From positions 62,001 through 126,000 of the forward strand of contig NZ_FUZF01000014.1 of the NCBI RefSeq assembly GCF_900168125.1: 64,000 bases of DNA, given 5' to 3'. Position 1 is the stretch's first letter. Every line of letters begins with the position of its first letter. A program made the position numbers and the translations under genes. Positions 9,348 to 18,014 of the stretch are shown in pieces. The DNA comes from Sphingobacterium nematocida (GTDB taxonomy: Bacteria; Bacteroidota; Bacteroidia; Sphingobacteriales; Sphingobacteriaceae). A model generated the notes under the pieces. That model had not been told where the DNA came from, searched no databases, and was given only the letters and a program-made list of their open reading frames with translations.

Positions 9348-9962
9348 ATGAACTTCTCATCCAAATTATTGCAAAATGCCGTCGAAGAGTTCGGTCGTTT
9401 ACCAGGAATTGGTAATAAGACCGCTTTACGTTTGGTTTTACATCTATTGAAGCAATCCAATCAGGAGGTAAGCCGTTTTACGCAAGCAATAGACCAACTC
9501 AAAGAGAAGATTCGGTACTGTCAGGTATGTTATAATATCTCAGATGAGCCGACCTGCGAAATCTGTCAATCGGTAAAGCGGGATAAAAGCATAATATGTG
9601 TGGTCGAAGATACGCGGGATGTGATGGCTATTGAAAATACAAATCAGTATCAAGGAGTATACCATGTTCTAGGTGGACTTATTTCACCGATGGATGGGGT
9701 AGGACCTTCCGATCTAAAGATAGAAGGCCTTCTGGAACGCTTGCGCAAGGACGAGGTGAAAGAAGTGATATTAGCACTGAGTGCTACTATGGAAGGTGAT
9801 ACCACTATATTTTACCTCTATCGCAAGTTACGTGAATTTGATGTGCAGGTAAGTACCATTGCTCGAGGTATTGCATTCGGGGGCGAGTTGGAGTATGTGG
9901 ATGAAATTACTTTGGGACGATCCATTTTGACGAGAGTCCCTTATGAACGCCATGTTGGTTAG
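9348..9962 (+). CDS. recR: Recombination protein RecR
   Basis: A 204-residue protein of the usual RecR length. It has the helix-hairpin-helix region (FGRLPGIGNKTALRL, about residues 15-29), a C4 zinc finger (Cys58, Cys61, Cys70, Cys73) and a Toprim domain starting at IICVVEDTRDVMAIE (about 82-96). The Walker-like C-terminal part is complete. RecR loads onto RecF or RecO and helps place RecA on gapped DNA in recombinational repair. The stop codon overlaps by four bases the end of the convergent MFS gene, so there is no room for an independent terminator between them. Confidence 0.96.
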   Translation: MNFSSKLLQNAVEEFGRLPGIGNKTALRLVLHLLKQSNQEVSRFTQAIDQLKEKIRYCQVCYNISDEPTCEICQSVKRDKSIICVVEDTRDVMAIENTNQYQGVYHVLGGLISPMDGVGPSDLKIEGLLERLRKDEVKEVILALSATMEGDTTIFYLYRKLREFDVQVSTIARGIAFGGELEYVDEITLGRSILTRVPYERHVG

Positions 9963-11182
9963 TTTTCCTTCATCTTAGATATTATCCAATAGAATGCTAT
10001 ACTGACAAATAGTAAAACTGTTCCCGTGGTAGTCCATAATACCTGATAGCCCCAATGCTCAGCTACATAGGTGCCCAGGTAAGGCGAGAAAACATTAGCA
10101 GCAGCGAATGCCAACGAATTGAATCCCATGTACGCTCCCTGAGTGTTTTTATCTGCACGTTTGATAGCTATAGTTGCCGTAAAAGGTAAAGTTAGCATCT
10201 CGCCGGTAGAGAGAACAAGCATTGCTAGAAAAAGCCACGCCATGCCAAAATCCAGGTTAAGCATATAATAAGATACTGCTGATATAGCGGTGCCGACCAA
10301 CATAATTTGTCTTACCGTCATCCGGTGTTCAATAAGGTGGATTAAAACCATTTCAAACAAGACGATAACAAAACCACTAAATCCTAACAATAAGCCGATC
10401 TGACTGGCATCCAATTGGTGTACATCCCGATAAAACAGCGGTAATGTAGTGATTAATTGGAAAAAAGCCATAGAGAAGAGAAAACAAAAGATATTGAATC
10501 CGATAAAGAGCCCATCCCGATAGGCATTTTTTTCGGGCGTAGTTTGCAACGTTGTCTTTTTTGTTTCTTCGAGCTCTATAGGTTGCTTTGTTGTAGCCTT
10601 TTTATTTCTGAAGAAATAAATAAAGACAATGACGGCAATACTAGCAGCTATGGCATTGCCATAGAAAATCCAATTGTATGAAAATGTCGCTAGGAATCCA
10701 CCAAGAGCTGGGCCTATAGAGAATCCTAGGTTTACAGCCATTCTATTGAGTGAATAAGCTCTTGTTATATTTTCGGGTTTAGCATAACGAGCGACCGATA
10801 CCGAGTTTGCAGGTCTAAAGGTATCGGCTACCAAAGTCAGTACAAATATCATGATCGCTAAACTCTCAAAAGAGCGAAATAAAGGCAGGACAAGGAATAA
10901 AGGGATGACCAAAATTAGGCTCCAGGTTTGTACTTTAAAGTTGCCAAATCTATCCGTGAGCCAACCACCAAGCCAAGAGCCCGCCACCGACCCCAATCCA
11001 AAGCAGCCCAATACCAACCCGATCTGTGTTTTCGAAAAACCAAGCTCGGATGACATATAGATTCCCAAAAAGGGAATGACCATTGAACCGGTACGGTTGA
11101 TCAACATAACCAGTGCCAACAGCCAAGCTGCAGGAGATAATCCTTTGTACGAATTTATATACAGGCGTATGAGTGTTTTCAA
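9959..11182 (-). CDS. Major facilitator superfamily transporter
   Basis: A 407-residue protein with twelve predicted membrane segments in two groups of six, separated by a charged loop around residues 195-215. The loop after the second segment (GSWLGGWLTDRFGNFKVQ) matches the MFS motif GxxxDRxGR region. It resembles drug- or metabolite-efflux MFS proteins of the DHA1 kind, but substrate cannot be assigned. It begins 11 bases after the metallophosphatase gene on the same strand, so it is probably the third gene of that operon; export or import of a nucleoside-related compound is a context guess only. Confidence 0.85.
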   Translation of the reverse strand: MKTLIRLYINSYKGLSPAAWLLALVMLINRTGSMVIPFLGIYMSSELGFSKTQIGLVLGCFGLGSVAGSWLGGWLTDRFGNFKVQTWSLILVIPLFLVLPLFRSFESLAIMIFVLTLVADTFRPANSVSVARYAKPENITRAYSLNRMAVNLGFSIGPALGGFLATFSYNWIFYGNAIAASIAVIVFIYFFRNKKATTKQPIELEETKKTTLQTTPEKNAYRDGLFIGFNIFCFLFSMAFFQLITTLPLFYRDVHQLDASQIGLLLGFSGFVIVLFEMVLIHLIEHRMTVRQIMLVGTAISAVSYYMLNLDFGMAWLFLAMLVLSTGEMLTLPFTATIAIKRADKNTQGAYMGFNSLAFAAANVFSPYLGTYVAEHWGYQVLWTTTGTVLLFVSIAFYWIISKMKEN

Positions 11183-11193
11183 TAGGCTTTAGA

Positions 11194-12159
11194 TTATACA
11201 GTTACCTGTTCTAACATGTTGTCTATCGTGTAGTTATTACTCAATAGAACTTGTTTTTGTTTCGTTTTTGGATTAAATATAAAGTCGATCCGTCCGAAGC
11301 TGGCTCCACCAAAACCTACTTGGTTTACCAATGTTACTTTTCCATCCAGATTCTTTACCTCCGTAGGTTTTTCCAAAAAAGTATGTGTATGTCCACCTAT
11401 GATCAGATCTATATCTCTGCTATTAGCGGCCAGTTTCAGATCAGAGATCGTATCTTCTTTGTAGGAATACCCCATGTGCGACAGACAGATGATCATATCG
11501 CATTTTAATTCATTCTTCAATTTCGGGACTAGGCGGTTGGTCACTTCCATTGGGTCGAGGTATTTCATACCTTTATAGCCATTTGGATCGACCAATCCCT
11601 CGACATTGACACCAAGAGCGAACACACCTATTTTGATGCCATCCCTTTTAAAGATTAAATATTCTTTCGTTTTTCCCGCTAATACCGTTTCTGAAAAATC
11701 GTAGTTGGAAGTTATAAACGGGAAATTCGCTTTGTCAAAATGCTTGAGAATACCCGCGATACCATTGTCAAATTCATGGTTGCCGAATGTTCCTGCATCA
11801 TATTTTAGTTTAGACATCAGCTCAAGTTCTACCTGACCATCAAATAAATTGAAATAAGGGGTACCTTGAAACATATCACCCGCGTCAAACAACAGTACAT
11901 TTTTCTCCTCCCTCCGAATCTTTTGAATTAGCGTGCTACGTCGGGCGACACCACCCAAACCCTGCATTCTTGAACCATCCATAGGAAAGGGTTCGACACG
12001 ACTGTGTACATCGTTGCTATGTAAGATAGTTATCTTGACATCTTTGTCGCTGGCTGAATTGCGGGCAAAACTATCGAATGGAGCAAAAGAAGCGAAAAGC
12101 CCTAGTGTAGCCGCTTTTTTCAGAAATAACCGCCTATTTAATGATTGAAACTCTTCCAT
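11194..12159 (-). CDS. Exported metallophosphatase, catalytic half of a split 5'-nucleotidase
   Basis: A 321-residue protein with a twin-arginine-type leader (RRLFLKK at residues 9-15, then a hydrophobic stretch). The calcineurin-like metallophosphoesterase motifs are present in order: ILHSNDVHSR (about 45-54), GDMFQGT, GNHEFDNG, SHMGYS and GGHTHTF. This is the catalytic N-terminal domain of UshA-type 5'-nucleotidases, which dephosphorylate extracytoplasmic nucleotides. The substrate-binding C-terminal domain is missing here but is encoded by the upstream gene, whose end overlaps this start by 26 bases. The two products probably work together outside the inner membrane. Confidence 0.88.
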   Translation of the reverse strand: MEEFQSLNRRLFLKKAATLGLFASFAPFDSFARNSASDKDVKITILHSNDVHSRVEPFPMDGSRMQGLGGVARRSTLIQKIRREEKNVLLFDAGDMFQGTPYFNLFDGQVELELMSKLKYDAGTFGNHEFDNGIAGILKHFDKANFPFITSNYDFSETVLAGKTKEYLIFKRDGIKIGVFALGVNVEGLVDPNGYKGMKYLDPMEVTNRLVPKLKNELKCDMIICLSHMGYSYKEDTISDLKLAANSRDIDLIIGGHTHTFLEKPTEVKNLDGKVTLVNQVGFGGASFGRIDFIFNPKTKQKQVLLSNNYTIDNMLEQVTV

Positions 12160-12886
12160 CTAACTCCGTGTTTATGTTTTTGCCTGCTTTAGTTAATCCT
12201 TGTACGTATTCTATTAATCCCTCTCTTACCCGAAGACTGCTGTCTGTCCGTTTTAAGGGATGGGTAATACCTTCGATATAGTCACCACCATTTGCGAGAT
12301 AATCGTAAGTAACCAACTTATAAGAACGGGTAGGGTCGATTTCCTTTCCATCGATACGTATTTCGGCAGCTTTTTCTTCCTTAATTTTTACGGTAAACCC
12401 AGCAATGGGTTGTCCACCGGTTTTGGCAATAAAGTCGGCTAAAATAGCTAGATCTTTGGCTGATAATTCCAGTATAGTGACCGTATTTTCAAAAGGCATC
12501 AATTCAAACATAGAGCCTATCGTGACATCACCTTGTTTGACCTCAGATCTAATACCTCCCTTGGTCGCCAGAGACAGTTGTGCTTCTGGATCTATTTTTT
12601 TACCCATTGCCAGTAATGCGTCGGCAAAGAAGTTGCCCGCTAGACTTTCTGCATCAGATCGACTCTTTGTTAAATGACGCGTCGAATAGCCTATCGTTCT
12701 ATTCATTTCTTGATCCAATTGTTGCTTAAAAGGAGTGTAGTAACGAATAATAGTACTGTCTTCCGGTAGGGATGAGTTGATGGCATATGTAGTCGGCTCG
12801 CTGAGTTTCGGGACGTAGGTAGTTTTACAACCGGCTAATGTCCATGCAATAACTATAGCTAGAGATAGTGTCTTAAAAGTACGCAT
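12134..12886 (-). CDS. 5'-nucleotidase C-terminal-domain lipoprotein
   Basis: A 250-residue protein with signal peptide and lipobox TLAGC (Cys20), so a probable lipoprotein. The body, with TKGGIRSEVKQGDVTIGSMFELMPFENTV and the later YLANGGD segment, is the C-terminal substrate-binding domain of 5'-nucleotidases, the domain that stacks the nucleotide base. No metallophosphatase motif is present. It is transcribed before the separate catalytic protein, the reverse of the domain order in a single-chain UshA. The overlap of 26 bases suggests translational coupling. Confidence 0.85.
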   Translation of the reverse strand: MRTFKTLSLAIVIAWTLAGCKTTYVPKLSEPTTYAINSSLPEDSTIIRYYTPFKQQLDQEMNRTIGYSTRHLTKSRSDAESLAGNFFADALLAMGKKIDPEAQLSLATKGGIRSEVKQGDVTIGSMFELMPFENTVTILELSAKDLAILADFIAKTGGQPIAGFTVKIKEEKAAEIRIDGKEIDPTRSYKLVTYDYLANGGDYIEGITHPLKRTDSSLRVREGLIEYVQGLTKAGKNINTELDGRVSIIK

Positions 12887-13250
12887 AGCATTAAAATATA
12901 TTATGCGAAGCTAAGAAGAATGGCGTTAGTAACAAATTAACTTATTGTAATTTTTTGATTCTACATATCAATGCATGTGACCTTAAGACAGGTTTAAAGG
13001 GAGAAGCATCCCTGAAAACAGTGAATCTTGTACTTTTTTTGTATTAAAATGTGATTTGGAATAGCTTTTGTACTTATGCATTCATTATTTTTTGAAGGTA
13101 CTTGTTACCTTTACAGCGAATATGAAATATTCATTTTTGAAAAAACGAATACAGATGAATATTCCATATGACAACTGAAAATCAAACCGATCCGCCAGCT
13201 GGCGGATCATCGAAGATAATTATACACATATGAATTTAAGAAATTAAGAT
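12887..13250 (+). repeat. Intergenic region holding leader element copy A (micro-ORFs plus palindrome)
   Basis: This 364-base gap contains leader element A from 13122 to 13250. It starts with an 18-codon micro-ORF at 13122-13178 (MKYSFLKK...NIPYDN). An overlapping second one from 13168 reads MTTENQTDPPAGG. A 20-base perfect palindrome, GATCCGCCAGCTGGCGGATC, lies at 13189-13208. The element ends with ATAATTATACACATATGAA, whose ATG (13230) opens a five-codon ORF that stops four bases before the downstream gene. The GAAAATCAAACCGA block, the ATTCCAT block and the final AT-rich block recur upstream of the SusD gene. The bases before 13100 show nothing clear. Confidence 0.65.
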
Positions 13251-13943
13251 ATGACCAACACCAAAATAATAGGACGTAAGCTCTTCGTTTTCTTTTTGTT
13301 TTTTAGTACTGTTTTTAGCTTAACCAGCTGTTTTGATGTAGTCGAAGAGATTTACCTCAAATCGAATGGAGCAGGAGACATTAAAGCGACATTCAACTTA
13401 AGCAAGAGTAAGATCAAAGCCGCCTCTTTAATGAAATTAGATAAAGTTGACGGTGTGAAAGTACCTTCTAAGACCGAAATACAAAGTGAAATGAATGACG
13501 TGGTGAAGATTTTGAGACAGACACCAGGTATCTCGAATGTTAAACACAGCTTAGATTTTAGTAATTTTATCGGCACGTTGTCCTGCGATTTTACCAATGT
13601 GACAGCTTTAAATAGCTTTACAAAGACCCTTTCTACACATTTTAAAACTAAAATATCCAGTTACTCCAGTTATTCCTACGATCCGAAGACAAAGGTATTT
13701 GCCCGTAGTTACACGCACAGCACTGAAGCGAAGAATGGATTGGCCAAGTTAAAAGCAGAAAACCAAAAATCATTTGCAGACGCTTATTTTACCAGTATTT
13801 ATAGATTTCAAGATAATGTGATCAAACAAGACAATAAAGCAGGGAGAGTCGCCGACAACAAAAAAGCCGTTATGATGAAGGTCGGCGTTTTGGATCTGGT
13901 AAATGGAAACGTCGGTCTATCCAATAAAATAACTTTAAAATAA
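13251..13943 (+). CDS. Unknown lipoprotein, first gene of a three-gene envelope operon
   Basis: A 230-residue protein with a signal peptide and lipobox SLTSC (Cys27), hence a probable lipoprotein. I do not recognise a named family. The mature part starts with a beta-rich segment (EEIYLKSNGAGDIKATFNLS), typical of small Bacteroidota envelope lipoproteins, followed by a Lys/Ser-rich region without enzyme motifs. The next gene begins 26 bases downstream and the third overlaps it by one base, so the three are very likely co-transcribed. The leader element just upstream could affect its expression. Confidence 0.65.
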   Translation: MTNTKIIGRKLFVFFLFFSTVFSLTSCFDVVEEIYLKSNGAGDIKATFNLSKSKIKAASLMKLDKVDGVKVPSKTEIQSEMNDVVKILRQTPGISNVKHSLDFSNFIGTLSCDFTNVTALNSFTKTLSTHFKTKISSYSSYSYDPKTKVFARSYTHSTEAKNGLAKLKAENQKSFADAYFTSIYRFQDNVIKQDNKAGRVADNKKAVMMKVGVLDLVNGNVGLSNKITLK

Positions 13944-13969
13944 ACGCTTAACAACTTTATATTTTATAT

Positions 13970-15958
13970 ATGTATTTACACAAATTTGCCGCACTGATTT
14001 TCGGCTTGTTCATTACAGTGTCTCTGAGCGCTCAGGATCTGATTCGAAAAGTGCCCCACGATGCTACTGTGGTTGTGACCTTCAATAACAAAGCTGTATT
14101 CGATCATTTAAATATTGCTGATGTCAATCTTACGTTGACACGTCTAGGTTTCTTTGATAAGATTAATGGCGACGATATGCTTAAGACTTCAAAAATTGAA
14201 GATCTGGGCATCGATTTCAAATCCAAAGCCTATGCCTACGTACGTGGTACCGATAGTATTCAATATATAGGAGCATTGATTCCGCTTGCTAATCGGAGTC
14301 AGTTTGAAGCGATCATACCTAAGCATAAAAAAGTAGAAATAGTAAACTCTCTTCCTACAATTTATTCTACGGATAGATCTATGCGTTTAAGCTGGGATGA
14401 CAATACGGTCTATATATTGGGAGGTTTGGCGATGGATTATTATTTCCGTAAAGAAGAGGTTATCAATCGTTACGGTTTGATTTCAACGGGTTACGATGCT
14501 TATGAGGCCGAGTATGCCGAAGAAGCATTAGTCGATTCGGCTGCAACCGATTGGGATGCCTATGATTTCGATTCAGCTGCGGTAGACTCAGCGGTTGCCT
14601 CTGTGGAGGTGGAAGAAGAGGAAGAAGAATTGCTTGTGCCAGTTGGTCCTCCGATGTTGGCAGATGCGGCAATAGATACACTGGAAGAGGATGAGTATGC
14701 CATTGTTGATTCCATTTTGGAACAAGATGAATATTCCGATGATTACTATTCCGTATACGATAGCATCAATAGACATAATGATTCGATAAAGAACGTACTT
14801 GTAAAGCAATGGGTAAATGCGGAGATGGAACTGGTTTTGGCCGGACATTACAAGTCTTTTGATGCAAAGCGTTTACCGAAATTAGATGCAAATACGATTG
14901 CGCATATCCATGCAAAAGATGTATTCTCCTACTATAAATACCTTTATCCAGAAGAAGCGATTAGTGAGTTGTTTGGAGTCAAACCTAAATTCGACTATGG
15001 TATAGAAGGAATGGATGCTAGTGTTGTCGTACAAGGCAATAAATTAAAGTTTATTGGTTCGGCTACACTTGATAAAGACATGGCATCTTACTATAAGGCA
15101 ATTTACAATAAGAAGCTAAACCCTAAGTTTTATCCATTCCTGGAAAAAGATGCTTTGGGTTTCTTTTCTTTCAACCTGAATACAGAAGCCTACATTCAGA
15201 ATATCCCTAAAATTATGGAGAAGTACTACGGTTCTTTCATGCCGAGGTATTCTAATTTTATCAGTTTAGGAGCCACACTATTTGACGTTGTGTTAGATCA
15301 GAAGGCGATTGGAAAAGTTTTCAAAGGGGATAACCTTTTCGTGTTGAATGGTGTCACCAAGGTAGATGTTACCTACACGGATTATGAGTATGATGAAGAT
15401 TATAATTATACCGAAGTAGAGAAGACTAAGACAGAGACTATACCTCAGTTTTTGTGGATGTTCTCCTCGGATGATACCCGTATCTTTGAAAAATTAATAC
15501 AGATCGGGGTACAAGAAAATGAATTGCTTGATCACAATGGTATTTACGAAGTTAAGGAAAAAAACAATTCTGGTATTACGGTGTATTTCTTGATTAAACA
15601 GGGGATGGTGTTTATCGGTAATGATAAGGATAAAATGGAAGCGATAAACTCAAATCGTGTGACTAGTAAAGGGCACGCTCCATATGTAGCTATGGCCAAA
15701 AAGAACAGTTTAAGCTTGTTATTCAATACCAAACGTATTCCTGTTTTATTGGACGATTTAGATATTCCTGTTGAAAGATCTATCGAAGAAACTGTTTCTG
15801 ATTTACAGCAATATGGAGACTTCTATATGACTTCTCCAGGCGTAAAAGGGAATAGACTAATAGGAGAGATCGGTGTCGAGTTCCCGAATAAAAAAGGAAA
15901 TGCATTAGCATTCTTATTCGATGTTCTAGATCGATGGTCTTTGAAACTTAAAGAATAA
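13970..15958 (+). CDS. Large exported protein of unknown function with an acidic insert
   Basis: A 662-residue protein with a signal peptide (about 1-21, SLSAQ). The start of the mature protein (LIRKVPHDATVVVTFNNKAVFDHLN) resembles Bacteroidota DUF4836-type envelope proteins, but I am not sure of the family. Residues about 173-271 form a strongly acidic, low-complexity Asp/Glu/Ala/Tyr-rich insert including a run of five Glu. A second acidic patch (YTDYEYDEDYNYTEVEK) lies near residues 467-483. That patch and the following PQFLWMFSSD correspond to a segment of the next gene, which indicates distant paralogy. It has no visible catalytic motif. Confidence 0.65.
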   Translation: MYLHKFAALIFGLFITVSLSAQDLIRKVPHDATVVVTFNNKAVFDHLNIADVNLTLTRLGFFDKINGDDMLKTSKIEDLGIDFKSKAYAYVRGTDSIQYIGALIPLANRSQFEAIIPKHKKVEIVNSLPTIYSTDRSMRLSWDDNTVYILGGLAMDYYFRKEEVINRYGLISTGYDAYEAEYAEEALVDSAATDWDAYDFDSAAVDSAVASVEVEEEEEELLVPVGPPMLADAAIDTLEEDEYAIVDSILEQDEYSDDYYSVYDSINRHNDSIKNVLVKQWVNAEMELVLAGHYKSFDAKRLPKLDANTIAHIHAKDVFSYYKYLYPEEAISELFGVKPKFDYGIEGMDASVVVQGNKLKFIGSATLDKDMASYYKAIYNKKLNPKFYPFLEKDALGFFSFNLNTEAYIQNIPKIMEKYYGSFMPRYSNFISLGATLFDVVLDQKAIGKVFKGDNLFVLNGVTKVDVTYTDYEYDEDYNYTEVEKTKTETIPQFLWMFSSDDTRIFEKLIQIGVQENELLDHNGIYEVKEKNNSGITVYFLIKQGMVFIGNDKDKMEAINSNRVTSKGHAPYVAMAKKNSLSLLFNTKRIPVLLDDLDIPVERSIEETVSDLQQYGDFYMTSPGVKGNRLIGEIGVEFPNKKGNALAFLFDVLDRWSLKLKE

Positions 15959-17274
15959 TGAAGTTGTTAAAAAAACTCATATTTATAATACTGGGGCTTA
16001 TCGCATTAATTGCGATAAGCCTTTATCTATTTTTGAAGGTACGTGAGCAGCGTTCTAAAAATATGCTCGTACATTCCGAAAGCGAGTATGTGATGCGTGT
16101 TTCAGTGGATAAGATTTTATCGGACATAGCATGGAATGCCATTATGAATCCAGGGTATTATTTGACTAAAGATACCACAAGTAGTACGACTCGTGATAGC
16201 GTAAAAAGTTCTGATCTAGGGCTGCATATACCAGCAAGCATCTATCTTTTCGCTTTGAAGGACAGGGAGGCGACATGGTATACTATGTTAGCTGTTGACA
16301 ACGAGCATAAGTTGCAGACATTCATTAGACAGCGCGTTGTTGGAGATTCTATAGCCATCGAACGCGAGGGCGACAACTGGTGGATTAGTGGTAAAGAGGG
16401 TAGAATCTCGGTTTACGGGGATTCAAAGAATGTGTTAGTCGCGCTGAGTCTAGAAAAGACAGATAAAAAACAAGATATGATGGAACTCTGGAACCAAAGT
16501 GCAGATCAGATGGTACCGATATCTACTGTTAGCGACTTTAAACTAGACAACAGCTCTGCGGATATACAATGGCAACAGCGGGGTGTTTCGACATCGGGGC
16601 TACTGTCATTTAACCAAGGAATGATTGCATCAGAGCTTTCTCTGGCGCATAGCGTTCTTCGGCTGCCGAGCGAAGCCCAAGCGCGGGCATTGCCGACATC
16701 AAATGTGTTAAATGTCTATTGTCAGGCAGATTTAAGACCCCTGTTAACCAAGTATAAGGATAATCTGAAACGCTACAATATACCAGTTGATACCCTAGCG
16801 CGTTATTATGGAGGTTACCTTGATGTACAATGGCGTAGCGAAGATGTCGTACAGATGGATAGTGTCATTGCTTATGATTATGACGATAATTTTAATCGCA
16901 TCGAAAAGAAAGAACTTCGGGAAGAATCGGTGCCCAATCTGTTGTTTACGTTCAGTGCATCCCCTCATTTAACATCTTATCTGCCCGAAAGACTGTTTTA
17001 TAAGTTCTACAAAACCATGGATGGGGATCAGATTGGATTAAGTACCGATGCTCAGGCAAAGAATAATTACCCTTATCACCGTACAGATCATGCGCTTCAC
17101 ATTTCTTATCAGCAAAATGAGGCGGTACAAAGATATCTGGGTTGGATACCTTTGCTGAATAATATTGAGCAGATCTCGATAAGTGGTCGAGGACAGGGAC
17201 AGGCCAATAGCTTCGATGGTAAAGTTGTGCTGAGCGAAAGAAAAATACACGCACTCTATCAGTTACTAAACTGA
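15958..17274 (+). CDS. Membrane-anchored protein of unknown function, paralogue of the preceding gene
   Basis: A 438-residue protein with one N-terminal membrane segment (about residues 7-27) and no clear cleavage site, so it is probably an inner-membrane-anchored periplasmic protein. Its ATG shares a base with the stop codon of the previous gene, a sign of translational coupling. Residues near 305-330 (AYDYDDNFNRIEKKE... then VPNLLFTFSAS) match the acidic patch and following strand of the preceding protein in order and spacing. No enzyme motif is visible. A hairpin terminator follows 36 bases after the stop. Confidence 0.65.
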   Translation: MKLLKKLIFIILGLIALIAISLYLFLKVREQRSKNMLVHSESEYVMRVSVDKILSDIAWNAIMNPGYYLTKDTTSSTTRDSVKSSDLGLHIPASIYLFALKDREATWYTMLAVDNEHKLQTFIRQRVVGDSIAIEREGDNWWISGKEGRISVYGDSKNVLVALSLEKTDKKQDMMELWNQSADQMVPISTVSDFKLDNSSADIQWQQRGVSTSGLLSFNQGMIASELSLAHSVLRLPSEAQARALPTSNVLNVYCQADLRPLLTKYKDNLKRYNIPVDTLARYYGGYLDVQWRSEDVVQMDSVIAYDYDDNFNRIEKKELREESVPNLLFTFSASPHLTSYLPERLFYKFYKTMDGDQIGLSTDAQAKNNYPYHRTDHALHISYQQNEAVQRYLGWIPLLNNIEQISISGRGQGQANSFDGKVVLSERKIHALYQLLN

Positions 17275-17310
17275 TAGAGATGTTTTTGAAGAATACAGCA
17301 AATAGCTATC

Positions 17311-17338
17311 AGCACTGCACATAAGCAGTGCTTTTTTG
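17311..17338 (+). terminator. Intrinsic terminator of the three-gene operon
   Basis: Perfect 8-bp stem AGCACTGC/GCAGTGCT with a six-base loop, directly followed by a run of T. Confidence 0.85.
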
Positions 17339-17448
17339 TAGGTCTTGTGTGCACCAACCTAAGGCGCTACTGACATATAGTTGTCATTCGGTGATTCTAT
17401 ATTTGTTACCAAGCAAACGGGCAAATAAGAAGTAATTAATAGATACAA

Positions 17449-17919
17449 ATGATCAATCAGACTATTCAAAAGGTTCACATAGTTGGAATCTCTACCAGAA
17501 CAATCAATACCAATGGACAATCCGCGATTGATATTGAATCCCTATGGCAAAAATTCTGGACAGAAGAAATTCAGAATCAAATTCCGAATAAAATAAGTGA
17601 GGAGATTTATGCCGTTTATACCGATTATGAAACGGATTTCACAGGAGAATACACCACCGTTATAGGTGTGCCAGTACAGTCGTTGGGTGAAATTCCTGAA
17701 GGCATGACTGTAATAACCATAGAAGCTGCAACGTACTATAAGATTGTTTCCAAAGGAAAAATGCCTGAAGCCATTGGAAATACTTGGTTAGCAATATGGT
17801 CGGATTAGGAACTGGATTCTAGACGAGCCTAAACAGCAGACTTTACAGTACACGGTAGTAAGTACTACGATGGAGATAATGCCGAAGTAGAAACTTATCT
17901 TTCCGTAAAAGAACAATAG
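17449..17919 (+). pseudogene. GyrI-like effector-binding protein gene with two in-frame stops
   Basis: The intact ORF covers 119 residues (17449-17808) and looks like the stand-alone effector-binding domain found at the C-terminus of AraC-type regulators and in GyrI/SbmC proteins: IVGISTRT at the start, then AVYTDYETDFTGEYTTVIG and the AIGNTWLAIW segment. Reading on in the same frame past TAG (17806-17808) gives ELDSRRA, a TAA (17830-17832), then TADFTVHGSKYYDGDNAEVE and YLSVKEQ to a final TAG at 17917-17919. That is the expected C-terminal strand pair of this family, and the total of about 157 codons matches the usual length. I read it as one gene broken by two nonsense changes and otherwise unshifted. 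Stop-codon readthrough is the less likely alternative. Confidence 0.8.
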
Positions 17920-17931
17920 CTGTTTACAGTT

Positions 17932-17973
17932 AAATACAAAATCCGAGTCTCCATAGTCGGATTTTGTATTTTT
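17932..17973. terminator. Strong intrinsic terminator
   Basis: Perfect 15-bp stem (AAATACAAAATCCGA with its complement) around a ten-base loop, ending in T-rich sequence. It begins 12 bases after the original stop of the broken GyrI-like gene, which supports the longer original reading frame. It may also serve the convergent Aat-like gene. Confidence 0.85.
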
Positions 17974-18014
17974 GGGGTTGAAATAGTTAAGATTTTTCAA
18001 GTTAGGCGAACGAG

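Noticed and set aside
12134..12159. A frameshift or assembly error splitting one 5'-nucleotidase gene
   Set aside because: The C-terminal domain is encoded before the catalytic domain and each part has its own export signal, so joining them cannot restore a standard UshA.
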